Shown here: piece after piece, positions 15,319 to 24,691 of the stretch | Position numbering within the stretch: the stretch's first letter is position 1 | How the letters are laid out: each line of letters begins with the position of its first letter | DNA from: Flavobacterium sp. AED | Lineage (GTDB): Bacteria > Bacteroidota > Bacteroidia > Flavobacteriales > Flavobacteriaceae | Reading direction: 5' to 3' | Assembly: GCF_000812945.1 (NCBI RefSeq) | Contig: NZ_JSYM01000001.1 | Location: 620,001 to 684,000 of the forward strand | DNA: 64,000 nucleotides | Translations under genes and position numbers: made by a program | The notes under the pieces: generated by a model | Told to the model about the DNA's origin: nothing | What the model saw: only the letters and a program-made list of their open reading frames with translations | Database searches by the model: none

Positions 15319-17388
15319 GTGTTAGAACATAAATATATTGATAGAGAAAAAAGTTGGTTAGCATTCAATGCAAGAGTACTTCAAGAAGCCGCAGATGATT
15401 CAGTACCGTTATTGGATAGATTACGATTTTTAGGTATTTTTTCGAATAATATGGATGAATTTTTCAGAGTTCGTTTTGCCGCTATCAGAAGATTAAGTCT
15501 CTCAGGGATATCCGGAGAGAAATATTTAGGTGGGATATCAGCGCAACAATTAGTAAAAGATATCACCGAAATAGTAATTCAGCAACAATCCGAAAGTCTA
15601 CGTATTTTAAATATTATAGAGGCAAAATTAGAGACGGAAAACATATTTATTATAAATGAAAATGAAATCTCCAGAGAACAGGAAAATTATTTAAAAGATT
15701 TTTTTATTCAAAAATTAAGTCCGGAATTAGTGACCATTATATTAAATGATTTAGCTGAATTTCCTTTGTTGAAAGATACTTTAGGATATTTGGCTGTAAA
15801 ATTGGTTATGAATCATACCTCTGAAGTTCGATATGCAGTTATTGAAATTCCAAAAACAATTAATCGATTTGTTGTTTTGCCTTCTAATAATGAAAAACAA
15901 TATGTGATTCTTCTTGATGATGTGATTAGACATAATTTGAAAAGTATCTTTAATATTTTCGATTACCAAAGTGTTTCAGCGCATATGATTAAAATTACCA
16001 GAGATGCGCAATTAGACATCGATAGTGATTTGAGTAAAAGTATGATTGAAAAAATTTCTACAAGTGTAAAAGACAGAAGAATAGGAGAGCCGGTTCGTTT
16101 TATTTATGACCAGTTGATAGAAAAAGATACACTTCAATTTTTTCTCGATAAGATGAAAATTGTTACTACTGACAGTATTATTCCTGGTGGTAGATATCAT
16201 AATAGACGTGATTATATGAATTTTCCAAATCTGGGCAGATTCGATTTATTGTACCAAACTAATGAACCTTTGCCGATTCCTGGATTAAGTCTCGAAGGAA
16301 GTATATTAGAAAAAATTAGTACTAAAGATTATCTTTTAAATGCGCCTTATCAATCTTTTTCTTATCTCACTAAATTTTTACGGGAAGCGGCTCTTGATCC
16401 AAAAGTAACTTCTATAAAAATTACGTTATACCGATTGGCAAAAAATTCTCAAATTATAAGTTCACTTATAAATGCTGCCAAAAATGGAAAAAAAGTGACT
16501 GTTCAAATCGAATTACAAGCTCGTTTTGATGAAGCTTCTAATATTTCGTATGCAGAACAAATGAAAACGGAAGGAATTGAACTTATTTTTGGAATAAAAG
16601 GACTAAAAGTTCACAGTAAAATATGTGTTATTGAAAGAACCGAGAATGATAAAATCAAACGTTATGGTTTTATTTCTACCGGAAATTTTAATGAATCAAC
16701 GGCAAAAGTATATACTGATGTGACTCTTTTTACAAGTCACCAACAAATTCTAAAAGACATTACAAAAATTTTCGAATTTTTCGATATTAATTATAGAGTA
16801 CATCGATACAAACATCTTATAGTTTCTCCTCATTACACCCGAACTAGATTTTATAAACTGATAGATCGAGAAATTTTACATGCTTCAGCGGGAAGAAAGA
16901 CACATATAAAATTAAAAATGAATAGTTTATCAGATTTTAAAATGATTGATAAATTATATGAAGCCAGTAATGCAGGAGTAAAAATACAACTGGAAATTAG
17001 AGGTATTTGTTCATTGATACCTGGAATTCCTGGGATGAGTGAAAACATTGAAGCAATAAGTATTGTGGATAATTATCTGGAACATTCCAGAATTTATATT
17101 TTTGGGAATGCCGGACAAACGGAGGTTTACATTTCCTCAGCGGATTTTATGACTAGAAATCTGGATGGTCGTGTAGAAGTTACTTGCCCTATTTATGATC
17201 AGGAAATTAAAAATGAACTCATTGATAATTTCGATTTAGGTTGGAAAGGAAATGTAAAAGCGAGATATCATTCTTATAAATTAGATAATAAATATAGAGT
17301 AAGAAATCACAATCCAGTTTTTAGAGCGCAATTAGAAACGTATAAATATTATCGAAATAAAATTGACGTTTTAGAAGAAATTGTTTAA
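15319..17388 (+). CDS. ppk1: polyphosphate kinase 1
   Basis: This 689-aa enzyme reversibly transfers ATP gamma-phosphate onto polyphosphate. The N and head domains begin YIDREKSWLAFNARVLQEA and NMDEFFRVRFA. The phospholipase-D-like catalytic core contains KITLYRLAKNSQI, VQIELQARFDE and the KVHSKICVIER motif holding the autophosphorylated histidine. The second half carries ISSADFMTRNLDGRVEV. The start is GTG at 15319, which places the initiator just before the conserved N-terminus. It is complete and at the family's usual length. It lies between the SixA-like and Ppx/GppA genes. Confidence 0.96.
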   Translation: MLEHKYIDREKSWLAFNARVLQEAADDSVPLLDRLRFLGIFSNNMDEFFRVRFAAIRRLSLSGISGEKYLGGISAQQLVKDITEIVIQQQSESLRILNIIEAKLETENIFIINENEISREQENYLKDFFIQKLSPELVTIILNDLAEFPLLKDTLGYLAVKLVMNHTSEVRYAVIEIPKTINRFVVLPSNNEKQYVILLDDVIRHNLKSIFNIFDYQSVSAHMIKITRDAQLDIDSDLSKSMIEKISTSVKDRRIGEPVRFIYDQLIEKDTLQFFLDKMKIVTTDSIIPGGRYHNRRDYMNFPNLGRFDLLYQTNEPLPIPGLSLEGSILEKISTKDYLLNAPYQSFSYLTKFLREAALDPKVTSIKITLYRLAKNSQIISSLINAAKNGKKVTVQIELQARFDEASNISYAEQMKTEGIELIFGIKGLKVHSKICVIERTENDKIKRYGFISTGNFNESTAKVYTDVTLFTSHQQILKDITKIFEFFDINYRVHRYKHLIVSPHYTRTRFYKLIDREILHASAGRKTHIKLKMNSLSDFKMIDKLYEASNAGVKIQLEIRGICSLIPGIPGMSENIEAISIVDNYLEHSRIYIFGNAGQTEVYISSADFMTRNLDGRVEVTCPIYDQEIKNELIDNFDLGWKGNVKARYHSYKLDNKYRVRNHNPVFRAQLETYKYYRNKIDVLEEIV

Positions 17389-17456
17389 AAAGTGGTTTCA
17401 TATTTGCTATTGTCCTCGAATAAAATAAGAAACTAAATTCAAATCATAAATTAAGA

Positions 17457-18347
17457 ATGATTAAATTAAAAAAATATGCTGCAATAGACATCGGTTCAAA
17501 TGCGATGCGTCTATTGGTTGTAAACATAGTTGAACAAGAAGGAAAAGAACCACAATTTAATAAAAGTTCCCTTGTACGTGTACCAATTCGTTTGGGACAA
17601 GATGCTTTTACGGTAGGTGAAATTTCTCAAGAGAATATGGAAAGAATGTGTGACGCCATGAAAGCATTTAATCTATTAATGAAAGTGCATAAAGTAGAAC
17701 GTTATATGGCATTTGCAACTTCGGCGATGCGTGAAGCCTATAATGGCAAAGAAGTTGTGGCAATGATTAAGAAAAAAGCAGATATCAAAATAGAAATCAT
17801 CGATGGGAAAAAGGAAGCAGCAATAATCGCTTCTACTGATTTGCATCATTTATTAAAAACTGATCAAACGTATCTTTTTGTGGATGTTGGTGGTGGGAGT
17901 ACTGAATTTACCTTGTTTTCTAATGGTAAGATGATAAATTCCAGATCATTCAAAGCGGGAACAGTTCGGTTGTTGAATGATATGGTTTGTGATGTTGTTT
18001 GGGATGAAATTGAAAAATGGATAAAAACAAATACTCTAGAATATGATGAAGTTACTTTGATAGGTTCTGGGGGAAACATTAACAAACTTTTTAAAATGTC
18101 TGGGAAAATTCAGGAAAAACCTTTGTCTTATATTTATATGAATTCCCAGTATGCTTTCTTGAATTCTCTTTCTTACGAACAAAGAATTTCAGAATTAGGA
18201 TTGAATCCAGATCGTGCCGATGTAATTCTTCCAGCGACCAGAATTTATCTAAATGCGATGAAATGGAGTGGAGCTAGAAATATATATGTACCTAAAATTG
18301 GACTTTCGGATGGTATAGTAAAAGCCATGTATTACGGTAAAATATAA
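17457..18347 (+). CDS. exopolyphosphatase, Ppx/GppA family
   Basis: This 296-aa ASKHA-fold phosphatase has an N-terminal phosphate-binding loop AAIDIGSNAMRLLVV (about 8-22) and a second loop FVDVGGGSTEFTLF (about 140-153), with a C-terminal adenosine-like loop LIGSGGNINKL. It lacks the C-terminal HD extension of the E. coli enzymes, as is usual for short Bacteroidota members. It is expected to hydrolyse polyphosphate or pppGpp. Next to ppk1, polyphosphate turnover is the likelier role. Confidence 0.9.
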   Translation: MIKLKKYAAIDIGSNAMRLLVVNIVEQEGKEPQFNKSSLVRVPIRLGQDAFTVGEISQENMERMCDAMKAFNLLMKVHKVERYMAFATSAMREAYNGKEVVAMIKKKADIKIEIIDGKKEAAIIASTDLHHLLKTDQTYLFVDVGGGSTEFTLFSNGKMINSRSFKAGTVRLLNDMVCDVVWDEIEKWIKTNTLEYDEVTLIGSGGNINKLFKMSGKIQEKPLSYIYMNSQYAFLNSLSYEQRISELGLNPDRADVILPATRIYLNAMKWSGARNIYVPKIGLSDGIVKAMYYGKI

Positions 18348-18355
18348 ATTTTAAA

Positions 18356-18937
18356 ATGAATAAAAATAGACTTGAAGCTTTTAGTGATGGAGTTTTGGCT
18401 ATCATAATTACCATTATGATACTGGAAATAAAAGTTCCAGAAGGAGAAAATTTTAGCGATTTGCTATCCCTTTTCCCTAAATTTATAAGCTACATATTGA
18501 GTTTTGTTTATGTAGGCATATACTGGAATAATCATCATCACATGCTGCAAAGTGTTACTAAAGTAAATGGTAAAATTCTTTGGGCAAATCTTCATTTGTT
18601 ATTTTGGTTGTCACTAATTCCAGTTTCTACAGGATGGATGGGGGAACATAATTTTGCTAAAGCTACCATTACATTGTATGGAGTAATTCTGTTTTTCGCA
18701 GCAGTAGCCTTTTGGTTTCTTCAAAATATAATTATATCTAGTGAAGGAGAAAATTCTATATTGGCAAAAGCACTTGGAAAAAATTTTAAAGGGAAAATAT
18801 CAAACCTTTTGTACCTAAGCGCAATAGTAATTTCCTTTTTTTATGAAATGCTAGCTGCTTCAATTTATATTATAGTAGCAATAATTTGGCTAGTGCCTGA
18901 TAAAAGAATTGAAAAAGTTATCAATTCAAAGGAATGA
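18356..18937 (+). CDS. TMEM175-family potassium channel-like protein (DUF1211)
   Basis: This 193-aa integral membrane protein has about six hydrophobic helices. The hallmark RLEAFSDGVLAIIITIMILEI opens the protein, including the FSD motif of the TMEM175 family, and a conserved NHHHMLQ segment follows helix 2. Bacterial members form potassium-selective channels. It starts 8 bases after the Ppx/GppA gene and may be co-transcribed. Confidence 0.85.
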   Translation: MNKNRLEAFSDGVLAIIITIMILEIKVPEGENFSDLLSLFPKFISYILSFVYVGIYWNNHHHMLQSVTKVNGKILWANLHLLFWLSLIPVSTGWMGEHNFAKATITLYGVILFFAAVAFWFLQNIIISSEGENSILAKALGKNFKGKISNLLYLSAIVISFFYEMLAASIYIIVAIIWLVPDKRIEKVINSKE

Positions 18938-18959
18938 GATAATTTTTTATTGCATAAGA

Positions 18960-19638
18960 TTATACATCTAAATCTAATCCAAATGTTGTTCGTAAGAGTT
19001 CAATATTTGGATTTATTTCAAGAAGCCTGTTGTATCGGTCTTGGTCATTAAAGCTTCTTTTGATTTCAACACTTTCATTTACAATAACGTCTATAGTAAT
19101 ATCATGATTGTGTAAATGACCTTTCAAATGCCCTAAAAGTCCATTCAATTCTTTTTCAAAATCCAATTTAGAACCTTCATTTGGCAATTCAATCGTGATG
19201 GCAGTTCCGTTTAATTTAGGATCGTTGATAAGTAATAACGATTCCATAATTTTATATCCTTTGTCCCCTAAACGTTGTGCATATTTATTCCAATACAATA
19301 ACATTTCCGTTTCGGTAAAAGATTCCGTTGGCAAATGAACAGCTTCTTTTACTATTCCTTTATTGCTTTCTTCTAATGCTTTTTTTGCACGAATACTAGC
19401 TAATGAAAAAGCAGAAACCTTTGGTTCATTATATTGTGGAATGTCAATTTTTACTGCAGGAGTTGGAACTGGAATTGCAGGGGTACTAACTATAGCTTCC
19501 GGCTCTTTTTCTTGAACTGTCGCTGCAATTAGAGTGTTTGCACTACTTTCTACTTTAGCTTTTGGACTTTCTACAATTGAGTAATCGTTCTTTCTAAAAT
19601 AAGTAGGAGGAATTATAAATTGCTCAACTTTTTTTTTT
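18960..19638 (-). CDS. dnaX: DnaX tau-specific C-terminal part, reached by -1 frameshift
   Basis: This frame is open from the A10 tract to the stop at 18960 and encodes about 222 residues that extend gamma into tau. They form a Pro/Val/Glu-rich linker (PEAIVSTPAIPVPTPAVKID), then a helical tau-type domain (TETEMLLYWNKYAQRLGDKG, LLGHLKGHLHNHD, ending TTFGLDLDV). Tau C-termini bind the polymerase alpha subunit and helicase. There is no plausible independent start at the frame's beginning. A -1 slip at the A10 run gives exactly 580 codons from the ATG at 20698, a normal DnaX length. Confidence 0.85.
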
Positions 19639-20698
19639 CTCCATCAAAAGTGATAGAGGCAAGTTGCATCAGACAAAGTTCAACAAGAAGTCGTTGATTT
19701 TGACTCAGTTTGTATTTTAAATCACAATCATTTGCAATTTCGATTCCTTTTAAAAGAAAGTCTTGGCTGCATTTTTGTGCTTGCACGCCATACATTTGTT
19801 GCGCTTGTTCTCCAACTTCTAATAAAGATAAAGTAGAAGGTGTTTTAGAAACCAATAAATCTCTAAAATGGGAAGCTAATCCGGATACAAAATGATGCGC
19901 ATCAAATCCTTTGGCAAGGATTTCATTGAAAGCGATTAATAAATCTGGGATTTTATTTTCCAGAATCAAATCAGTTACATTGATGTATGTTTCGTAATCC
20001 AAAACATTTAAATTCTCCGTAACGGCTTGACGTGTTAAATCTTTTCCGCAAAAAGAAACTACTCGGTCAAAAATAGACAAAGCATCACGCATCGCTCCAT
20101 CCGCTTTTTGTGCAATAATATGCAAAGCATCATCTTCGAAATTTACACCTTGGCTGGTGGCAACTTCGGCAAGATGTTCTTTGGCATCTTTTACAGTAAT
20201 TCTTTTGAAATCAAATATCTGACAACGAGAAAGTATCGTTGGAATAATTTTATGTTTTTCGGTCGTGGCCAATATAAAAATGGCATGCTTTGGCGGTTCT
20301 TCCAGTGTTTTCAAGAAAGCATTGAAAGCTGCCGAAGACAACATGTGTACCTCATCAATAATATACACTTTGTATTGTCCCGTTTGTGGCGGAATACGGA
20401 CTTGGTCAATTAAATTCCTGATATCATCAACAGAATTGTTTGAAGCAGCATCTAATTCGAAAACATTAAAAGCGAAATCTTCATTTGGATCATCATATCC
20501 TGGCTGATTAATTTTTCGGGCCAGAATACGGGCGCAAGTTGTTTTACCAACCCCACGAGGTCCTGTAAATAATAGGGCAGAAGCAAGGTGATTGCTTTCT
20601 ATGGCATTCAATAAAGTATTGGTAATGGCTTTTTGCCCTACAACATCTTTAAATGTTTGAGGACGATATTTACGTGCCGATACTACAAATTGTTCCAT
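19613..20698 (-). CDS. dnaX: DNA polymerase III gamma subunit (DnaX, zero-frame product)
   Basis: This AAA+ clamp-loader subunit is 361 aa from the ATG at 20698 (MEQFVVSARKYRPQTF). An upstream TTG would add only seven residues. It has Walker A GPRGVGKTTCARI near 45, Walker B YIIDEVHMLS, sensor-type SRCQIFDF, and the domain III region up to LVELCLMQLAS. The usual four-Cys zinc module after Walker A is absent, replaced by NQPGYDDPNEDF, as in many Bacteroidota. The zero frame stops shortly after the A10 slippery run (KKKLSNL), giving gamma; tau needs the -1 frame. Confidence 0.92.
   Translation of the reverse strand: MEQFVVSARKYRPQTFKDVVGQKAITNTLLNAIESNHLASALLFTGPRGVGKTTCARILARKINQPGYDDPNEDFAFNVFELDAASNNSVDDIRNLIDQVRIPPQTGQYKVYIIDEVHMLSSAAFNAFLKTLEEPPKHAIFILATTEKHKIIPTILSRCQIFDFKRITVKDAKEHLAEVATSQGVNFEDDALHIIAQKADGAMRDALSIFDRVVSFCGKDLTRQAVTENLNVLDYETYINVTDLILENKIPDLLIAFNEILAKGFDAHHFVSGLASHFRDLLVSKTPSTLSLLEVGEQAQQMYGVQAQKCSQDFLLKGIEIANDCDLKYKLSQNQRLLVELCLMQLASITFDGEKKKLSNL
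19629..19638 (-). promoter_or_regulatory. A10 slippery site for dnaX frameshift
   Basis: On the coding strand GAA AAA AAA AAG is followed in frame by TTG AGC AAT TTA TAA. A -1 slip (or transcriptional addition of one A) changes this to AAA GTT GAG CAA and opens the tau frame. This resembles the A-rich dnaX slippery sites known from other bacteria. Confidence 0.75.
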
Positions 20699-20801
20699 AG
20701 AATTTTTATTCGAAAGCAAATATAGGTTTTAATTTAATGATGGAAAAATTTGCAGCTTGAAAGATTTTATAATTTTTCAAATGGTTTTTAGTTCCCAAAT
20801 T

Positions 20802-20884
20802 CCCTAGCCCAGATAAAAGTGGAAATCCTTGTGAGCCGGGGTTCGGCGAATAAGATTGCAGCGGATAGCTGGAAATTGCTCCTA
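20802..20884 (+). repeat. interspersed Bacteroidota intergenic element
   Basis: The stretch begins CCCTAGCCCAGATAAAAGTG, continues through GAAATCCTTG and TTCGGCG, and ends GCAGCGGATAGCTGGAAAT. From memory, this form (CCCTAGCCC..., GCGGATAGC.GGAA, GCTCC) recurs in intergenic regions of many Flavobacteriia and Cytophagia. It is more GC-rich than its surroundings, is able to fold, and lies between dnaX and the MidA-like gene. Function and strand are unknown. Confidence 0.5.
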
Positions 20885-20934
20885 ATAAATTGTAATTTCA
20901 AAAATATCAAATATTTCGAAATCTGATAGGATTG

Positions 20935-22047
20935 TTAACTAAGAACGGTTCTTGATGAATTCGAAAGTTTTAAACCAGATAGTTGATATTCAGGTACTCC
21001 TTTTTGTTGTATCAATACTTTGAATTTCATTCCCATATCGATCAGTAATCTATAATTAATAAGTGATTCTTGCATGGCCAATGCCAAATTATTTGAGTTG
21101 TTATTTAAAATTGAATTTTGATATTCTTTGATACCCAGTGCCAATAAAAATTGTGCCTGATCCACGATTCCACAACTATCCATTCCGAATTGCGAACCCC
21201 AATGCGATATTGCTGAAAAGTTGATGTGCGTTGTTATGTCTTGTTGTCCAATAAATTGATATGGATTGTCGTTTTTGTGGTGTTTGTAATAGCATAAAAG
21301 CGTACCGAAACTCCTACGACTGTTGTATAATTCAGATGATAATGAACCATAATCGATGGTAATTACATACCCTTTTTGTAAATATTGAGAAACTTCCTTA
21401 ATCCAAGATACGGCCTCCAAATTAATTTCGGTGCGAAATCCTTCTGGCAATTGTACTTTTAATGCAGTTAAATAATCGGTGAGTTCTTTTTTTGCAGGTT
21501 TCAGAATTTCAATAAATTCCTCTTTATAGTCTACGAACACTTCTTTAAGTTCTTTTTCCATAATTACCTGATGAATGGAGAAATTATCAATCAATTCATT
21601 GGATAAAATACAGCCGTTTATTTCAGGAATATCTTGAATGGAGTTATACCAGTTTACTTTTTCATGCAAGTGTTTCTTTTGTATTTCCCGCATGCTGGCA
21701 CTTTTCTCGATAATGCAATAGGTTACGTTTTTATATAAAGAGTTATTATTCTTGAGATAGTCTAAAATATCATGACACAATAATCCTGTACCGGCACCAT
21801 ATTCAACAATTTTAAAAGGTTTTTTTTCTAAGTTTAGCCACATTTCTTCTATTTGGCGCGCAATCATAGCTCCAAAAGCGGCAGTAAGATTGGCACTGGT
21901 GTAAAAGTCACCGTCCGCCCCAATCTTGTTTTGAGCAGAATTATAATATCCCAATTCCGGATAATATAATGCCATCTCCATAAAATCCCGAAAAGATATT
22001 GGACCTTCTTTTTTGATTCGTTCTATTATTATTTCGGAAAGCAACAT
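20935..22047 (-). CDS. MidA/NDUFAF7-like SAM-dependent methyltransferase
   Basis: This 370-aa protein matches COG1565/MidA. Markers are GPISFRDFMEMALYYPELGYY at about residues 15-35, the conserved IGADGDFYTSANLTAAFG, and the SAM-binding EYGAGTGLLCHDIL near 102. The eukaryotic homologue methylates an arginine of a complex I subunit; the bacterial target is not established here. It is a lone leftward gene between dnaX and a small unknown gene, and complete. Confidence 0.88.
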   Translation of the reverse strand: MLLSEIIIERIKKEGPISFRDFMEMALYYPELGYYNSAQNKIGADGDFYTSANLTAAFGAMIARQIEEMWLNLEKKPFKIVEYGAGTGLLCHDILDYLKNNNSLYKNVTYCIIEKSASMREIQKKHLHEKVNWYNSIQDIPEINGCILSNELIDNFSIHQVIMEKELKEVFVDYKEEFIEILKPAKKELTDYLTALKVQLPEGFRTEINLEAVSWIKEVSQYLQKGYVITIDYGSLSSELYNSRRSFGTLLCYYKHHKNDNPYQFIGQQDITTHINFSAISHWGSQFGMDSCGIVDQAQFLLALGIKEYQNSILNNNSNNLALAMQESLINYRLLIDMGMKFKVLIQQKGVPEYQLSGLKLSNSSRTVLS

Positions 22048-22145
22048 GGGATTTATAAATTAAATCATGAAGTTTTTCTGATAAATAAATTACAAATAGC
22101 CTTTATAAAACTAAAAAAAGAGGCCGAAATAAACCAAATATATTT

Positions 22146-22445
22146 TTATTTGTTTCTTCCTTTAATGCTGATTTCATTCAAAACTCTTGCCGCATCATTC
22201 TCTGAATTTGCCGCAAAACCAGCTACAAAAACTCCTTTTTTACCGGAACTGGATTTTATACCGTAAACAGTTGCTTCATCATCAGGACTACTATCTCCTT
22301 CGTATCGATAGATGTGTTCGATTTCATAGCGATGTGGGTTTTTGATAATGTCTTCCTCATGAAGATTAAAATCAAACGTAAATCCCATTTCACTCAAGTC
22401 ATCTAAGGCTTTAGAAACACTGGCATAATGATATATGTTTGACAT
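22146..22445 (-). CDS. conserved hypothetical protein
   Basis: This 99-aa acidic protein ([20 protein letters not shown]) has a helix-strand layout, with a [19 protein letters not shown] turn region and a C-terminal helix. Small proteins of this type recur in Flavobacteriia, but I know no function. It has no signal peptide and no obvious operon partner. It lies upstream of, and divergent from, the RNase P RNA. Confidence 0.6.
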   Translation of the reverse strand: MSNIYHYASVSKALDDLSEMGFTFDFNLHEEDIIKNPHRYEIEHIYRYEGDSSPDDEATVYGIKSSSGKKGVFVAGFAANSENDAARVLNEISIKGRNK

Positions 22446-22565
22446 AATAGTAGATTTATGGTTAATGCTTAAAGGTAACTATTTTATTATGAATTCATTG
22501 TCAAAGAGTTGTTAAAGTAAATAATCTAAAACCAAAATAAAGGATTATAATGTTGTAAATTCGCA

Positions 22566-22876
22566 CCGCAGACCGCCTTATCGTCGTTTTGAGCAATCAA
22601 AAGGGAGGAAAGTCCGGACACCATAGGGAAGCATAACGGGTAACGCCCGTCGGGTTGAGCAATCAATTCAGGACAAGTGCAACAGAAAGTATGTACAGGT
22701 AATGCTGTAGTGAAACCAGGTAAACTCTATGCGGTGAAATATCAAGTATATCAGCATTTAAGGGCTTCTCGTCCGTTGTTGAAGGGTAGATAGCTTGAGT
22801 CCCGTAGTAATACGGGATCTAGATAAATGATAAGGCTCCGATTTATCGGGGACAGAATCCGGCTTATAGGTCTGCA
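22566..22876 (+). ncRNA. rnpB: RNase P RNA (class A)
   Basis: The conserved GAGGAAAGTCCGGAC core follows the 5' stem GCAGACCGCC. Downstream are ACAGAAAGTATG, the GTGAAACCAGGTAAAC region, and the 3' core ACAGAATCCGGCTTATAGG, whose final GGTCTGC pairs with the 5' end. The T-rich sequence after 22876 could terminate it. This ribozyme matures tRNA 5' ends. Confidence 0.95.
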
Positions 22877-23060
22877 TTTTTTTATTTTTTTGCCGCAAAG
22901 GCGCAAAAACACTACCTTTTTTTCTCTCCTTTTTATACTTTATATTTTTAGAATTATTTGCCAATAACTCAATTTCTTTGAGCCTTCGTACCTTTGTGGC
23001 AAGTTTGATTAATTATCTTTGTGGTTCACTTTGAATATTGATTTATAATAGACTTATACT

Positions 23061-23981
23061 ATGAGAACAAGAATAGGAATTTTAGGATTGGGTGGAGTAG
23101 GTGGTTATTTCGGAGGATTATTGGCCAAAGCTTACCTTGATTCTGATACAATAGAAATCATATTTATTGCTCGTGGTGAAACCCAAAAAATAATAGCCCA
23201 AAATGGATTAAAAATTATTTCTGATACTAATGAAGTTATTGTTTTTCCAAATTTAGTTTCTAACGATCCAGAAGAAATAGGGGGACTGGATTACCTTATT
23301 TGCGCTACTAAAACCTATGATATCGAATCCAGTTTTGAATCTATAAAAAACTGTATTACTCCAGATACGGTAATTTTTCCTTTATATAATGGTGTTGATG
23401 CTACGGAACGCATACAATCGTTATTTCCTAAAACTACCGTATTACAAGGTTGTGTTTACATTGTTTCGATGATTGAATCGCCAGGGATTATCAAGAAAAT
23501 TGGTCACTATGAAAAATTATTTTTTGGCTCAAAAACTGCGTCAATTTCAAAATTAAATCAATTGCAATCCATTTTCGAAAAGGCTGCTATCGAAAGTTAT
23601 CTAGTTGAAAACATCGAAGAAACGGTTTGGGAAAAATTTATTTTTATTTCAGCCTTGGCTTCGGCTACTTCGTATTTGAATCAGAATATTGGAGGAATTT
23701 TAAAGAATCCTGCTAACAAATCAATTTATATTTCATTGCTAAATGAGATTAGTGCAGTCGCTGCCGCAAAAGAATTAGCGATGCCAAATGATATTATTGC
23801 ACAAACGATTGTCAAACTGGAAAAATCTCCGCAAGATGCCACTTCATCGATGCACAGGGATTTGTTGGCTGGTAGAAATACCGAAGTAGTTTCCTTGACA
23901 GAATATGTGGTAAAGGAAGGTTTAAAATACGGTGTTGCAACACCAATATATCAAATGATTTTAGAGAAGTTGATGGGATAA
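23061..23981 (+). CDS. panE: 2-dehydropantoate 2-reductase-like protein
   Basis: This 306-aa ketopantoate reductase family (ApbA/PanE) protein has an N-terminal Rossmann motif GLGGVGGYFGG (about 8-18) followed by FIARGETQK. A conserved ICATKTYDIE lies near 85, NGVD at about 113, and the C-terminal helical domain contains EETVWEKFIFISALAS with the catalytic Lys and SMHRDLLAGRNTEVV. It would reduce ketopantoate to pantoate with NADPH in coenzyme A biosynthesis. Paralogues with other substrates exist and no pantothenate genes are adjacent. Confidence 0.82.
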   Translation: MRTRIGILGLGGVGGYFGGLLAKAYLDSDTIEIIFIARGETQKIIAQNGLKIISDTNEVIVFPNLVSNDPEEIGGLDYLICATKTYDIESSFESIKNCITPDTVIFPLYNGVDATERIQSLFPKTTVLQGCVYIVSMIESPGIIKKIGHYEKLFFGSKTASISKLNQLQSIFEKAAIESYLVENIEETVWEKFIFISALASATSYLNQNIGGILKNPANKSIYISLLNEISAVAAAKELAMPNDIIAQTIVKLEKSPQDATSSMHRDLLAGRNTEVVSLTEYVVKEGLKYGVATPIYQMILEKLMG

Positions 23982-23990
23982 AAAGAAATT

Positions 23991-24680
23991 TTAGTTTTCA
24001 ATCTTAAATTCTAACCCAATATTCCGAACGCTTTCAATACTGATTCGAGAATCATCTTTGAAATATTTTCGAATTTTACTGATATAGACATCCATGCTTC
24101 TTCCCGAAAAGAAATCGTCATTGCCCCAAATCGCTTTTAGGATTTGTTCTCTTTTTATCATTTGATTTTTATAGATGTAAAAAAAATGAATGAGAGCCGC
24201 TTCTTTCTCTGTAAGTTGTTGTATTTTAATACTGTTTTTTAAGGACAGACGTTTCGTGTCGAATACATAAGAACCAATTGGCAATTCATCTATTTTTGAA
24301 AAAAGAGTTTGTTTTTGTTGACTTCTTTTTAAGATATTATTCAATCGTAAAACAAGTTCTTCCGCCTCAAAAGGTTTAGCAATATAATCATCGGCACCTA
24401 ATTTTAATCCAATGATTTTGTCCTCTTTTAGCTTTCTTGCCGTTAGAAAAATGAAAGGAATTTCAGGATTGATTTTGATGATTTTTTCGGCAAGAGTAAA
24501 CCCATCCATTTTTGGCATCATGACATCAAAAACACAAATATCAAAGGTCTCCGATTGGAAAATAACCAATGCTTCTTCTCCGTTTTGTGCCCAAGTTACT
24601 TCATACTCATACAACTCTAAATATTGTTTTAGAACACTTGCAAAATCAAAATCGTCTTCGGCTAAAAGTATTTTTTTCAA
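23991..24680 (-). CDS. OmpR-family response regulator
   Basis: This 229-aa protein has a receiver domain with acidic D9/D10, phospho-acceptor D52 (CVFDVMMPKMDG), T80 and K102 (YIAKPF). A C-terminal winged-helix DNA-binding domain follows (LTEKEAALIHFFYIYKNQ then SMDVYISKIRKYF). It follows the histidine kinase gene by 11 bases. The outer-membrane receptor gene on the other side of the kinase is a likely target by context. Confidence 0.92.
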   Translation of the reverse strand: MKKILLAEDDFDFASVLKQYLELYEYEVTWAQNGEEALVIFQSETFDICVFDVMMPKMDGFTLAEKIIKINPEIPFIFLTARKLKEDKIIGLKLGADDYIAKPFEAEELVLRLNNILKRSQQKQTLFSKIDELPIGSYVFDTKRLSLKNSIKIQQLTEKEAALIHFFYIYKNQMIKREQILKAIWGNDDFFSGRSMDVYISKIRKYFKDDSRISIESVRNIGLEFKIEN

Positions 24681-24691
24681 TTGTGAATATA

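Noticed and set aside
22758..22964. 68-aa leftward ORF over RNase P RNA
   Set aside because: It lies across the 3' part of the RNase P RNA; the basic composition is a by-product.
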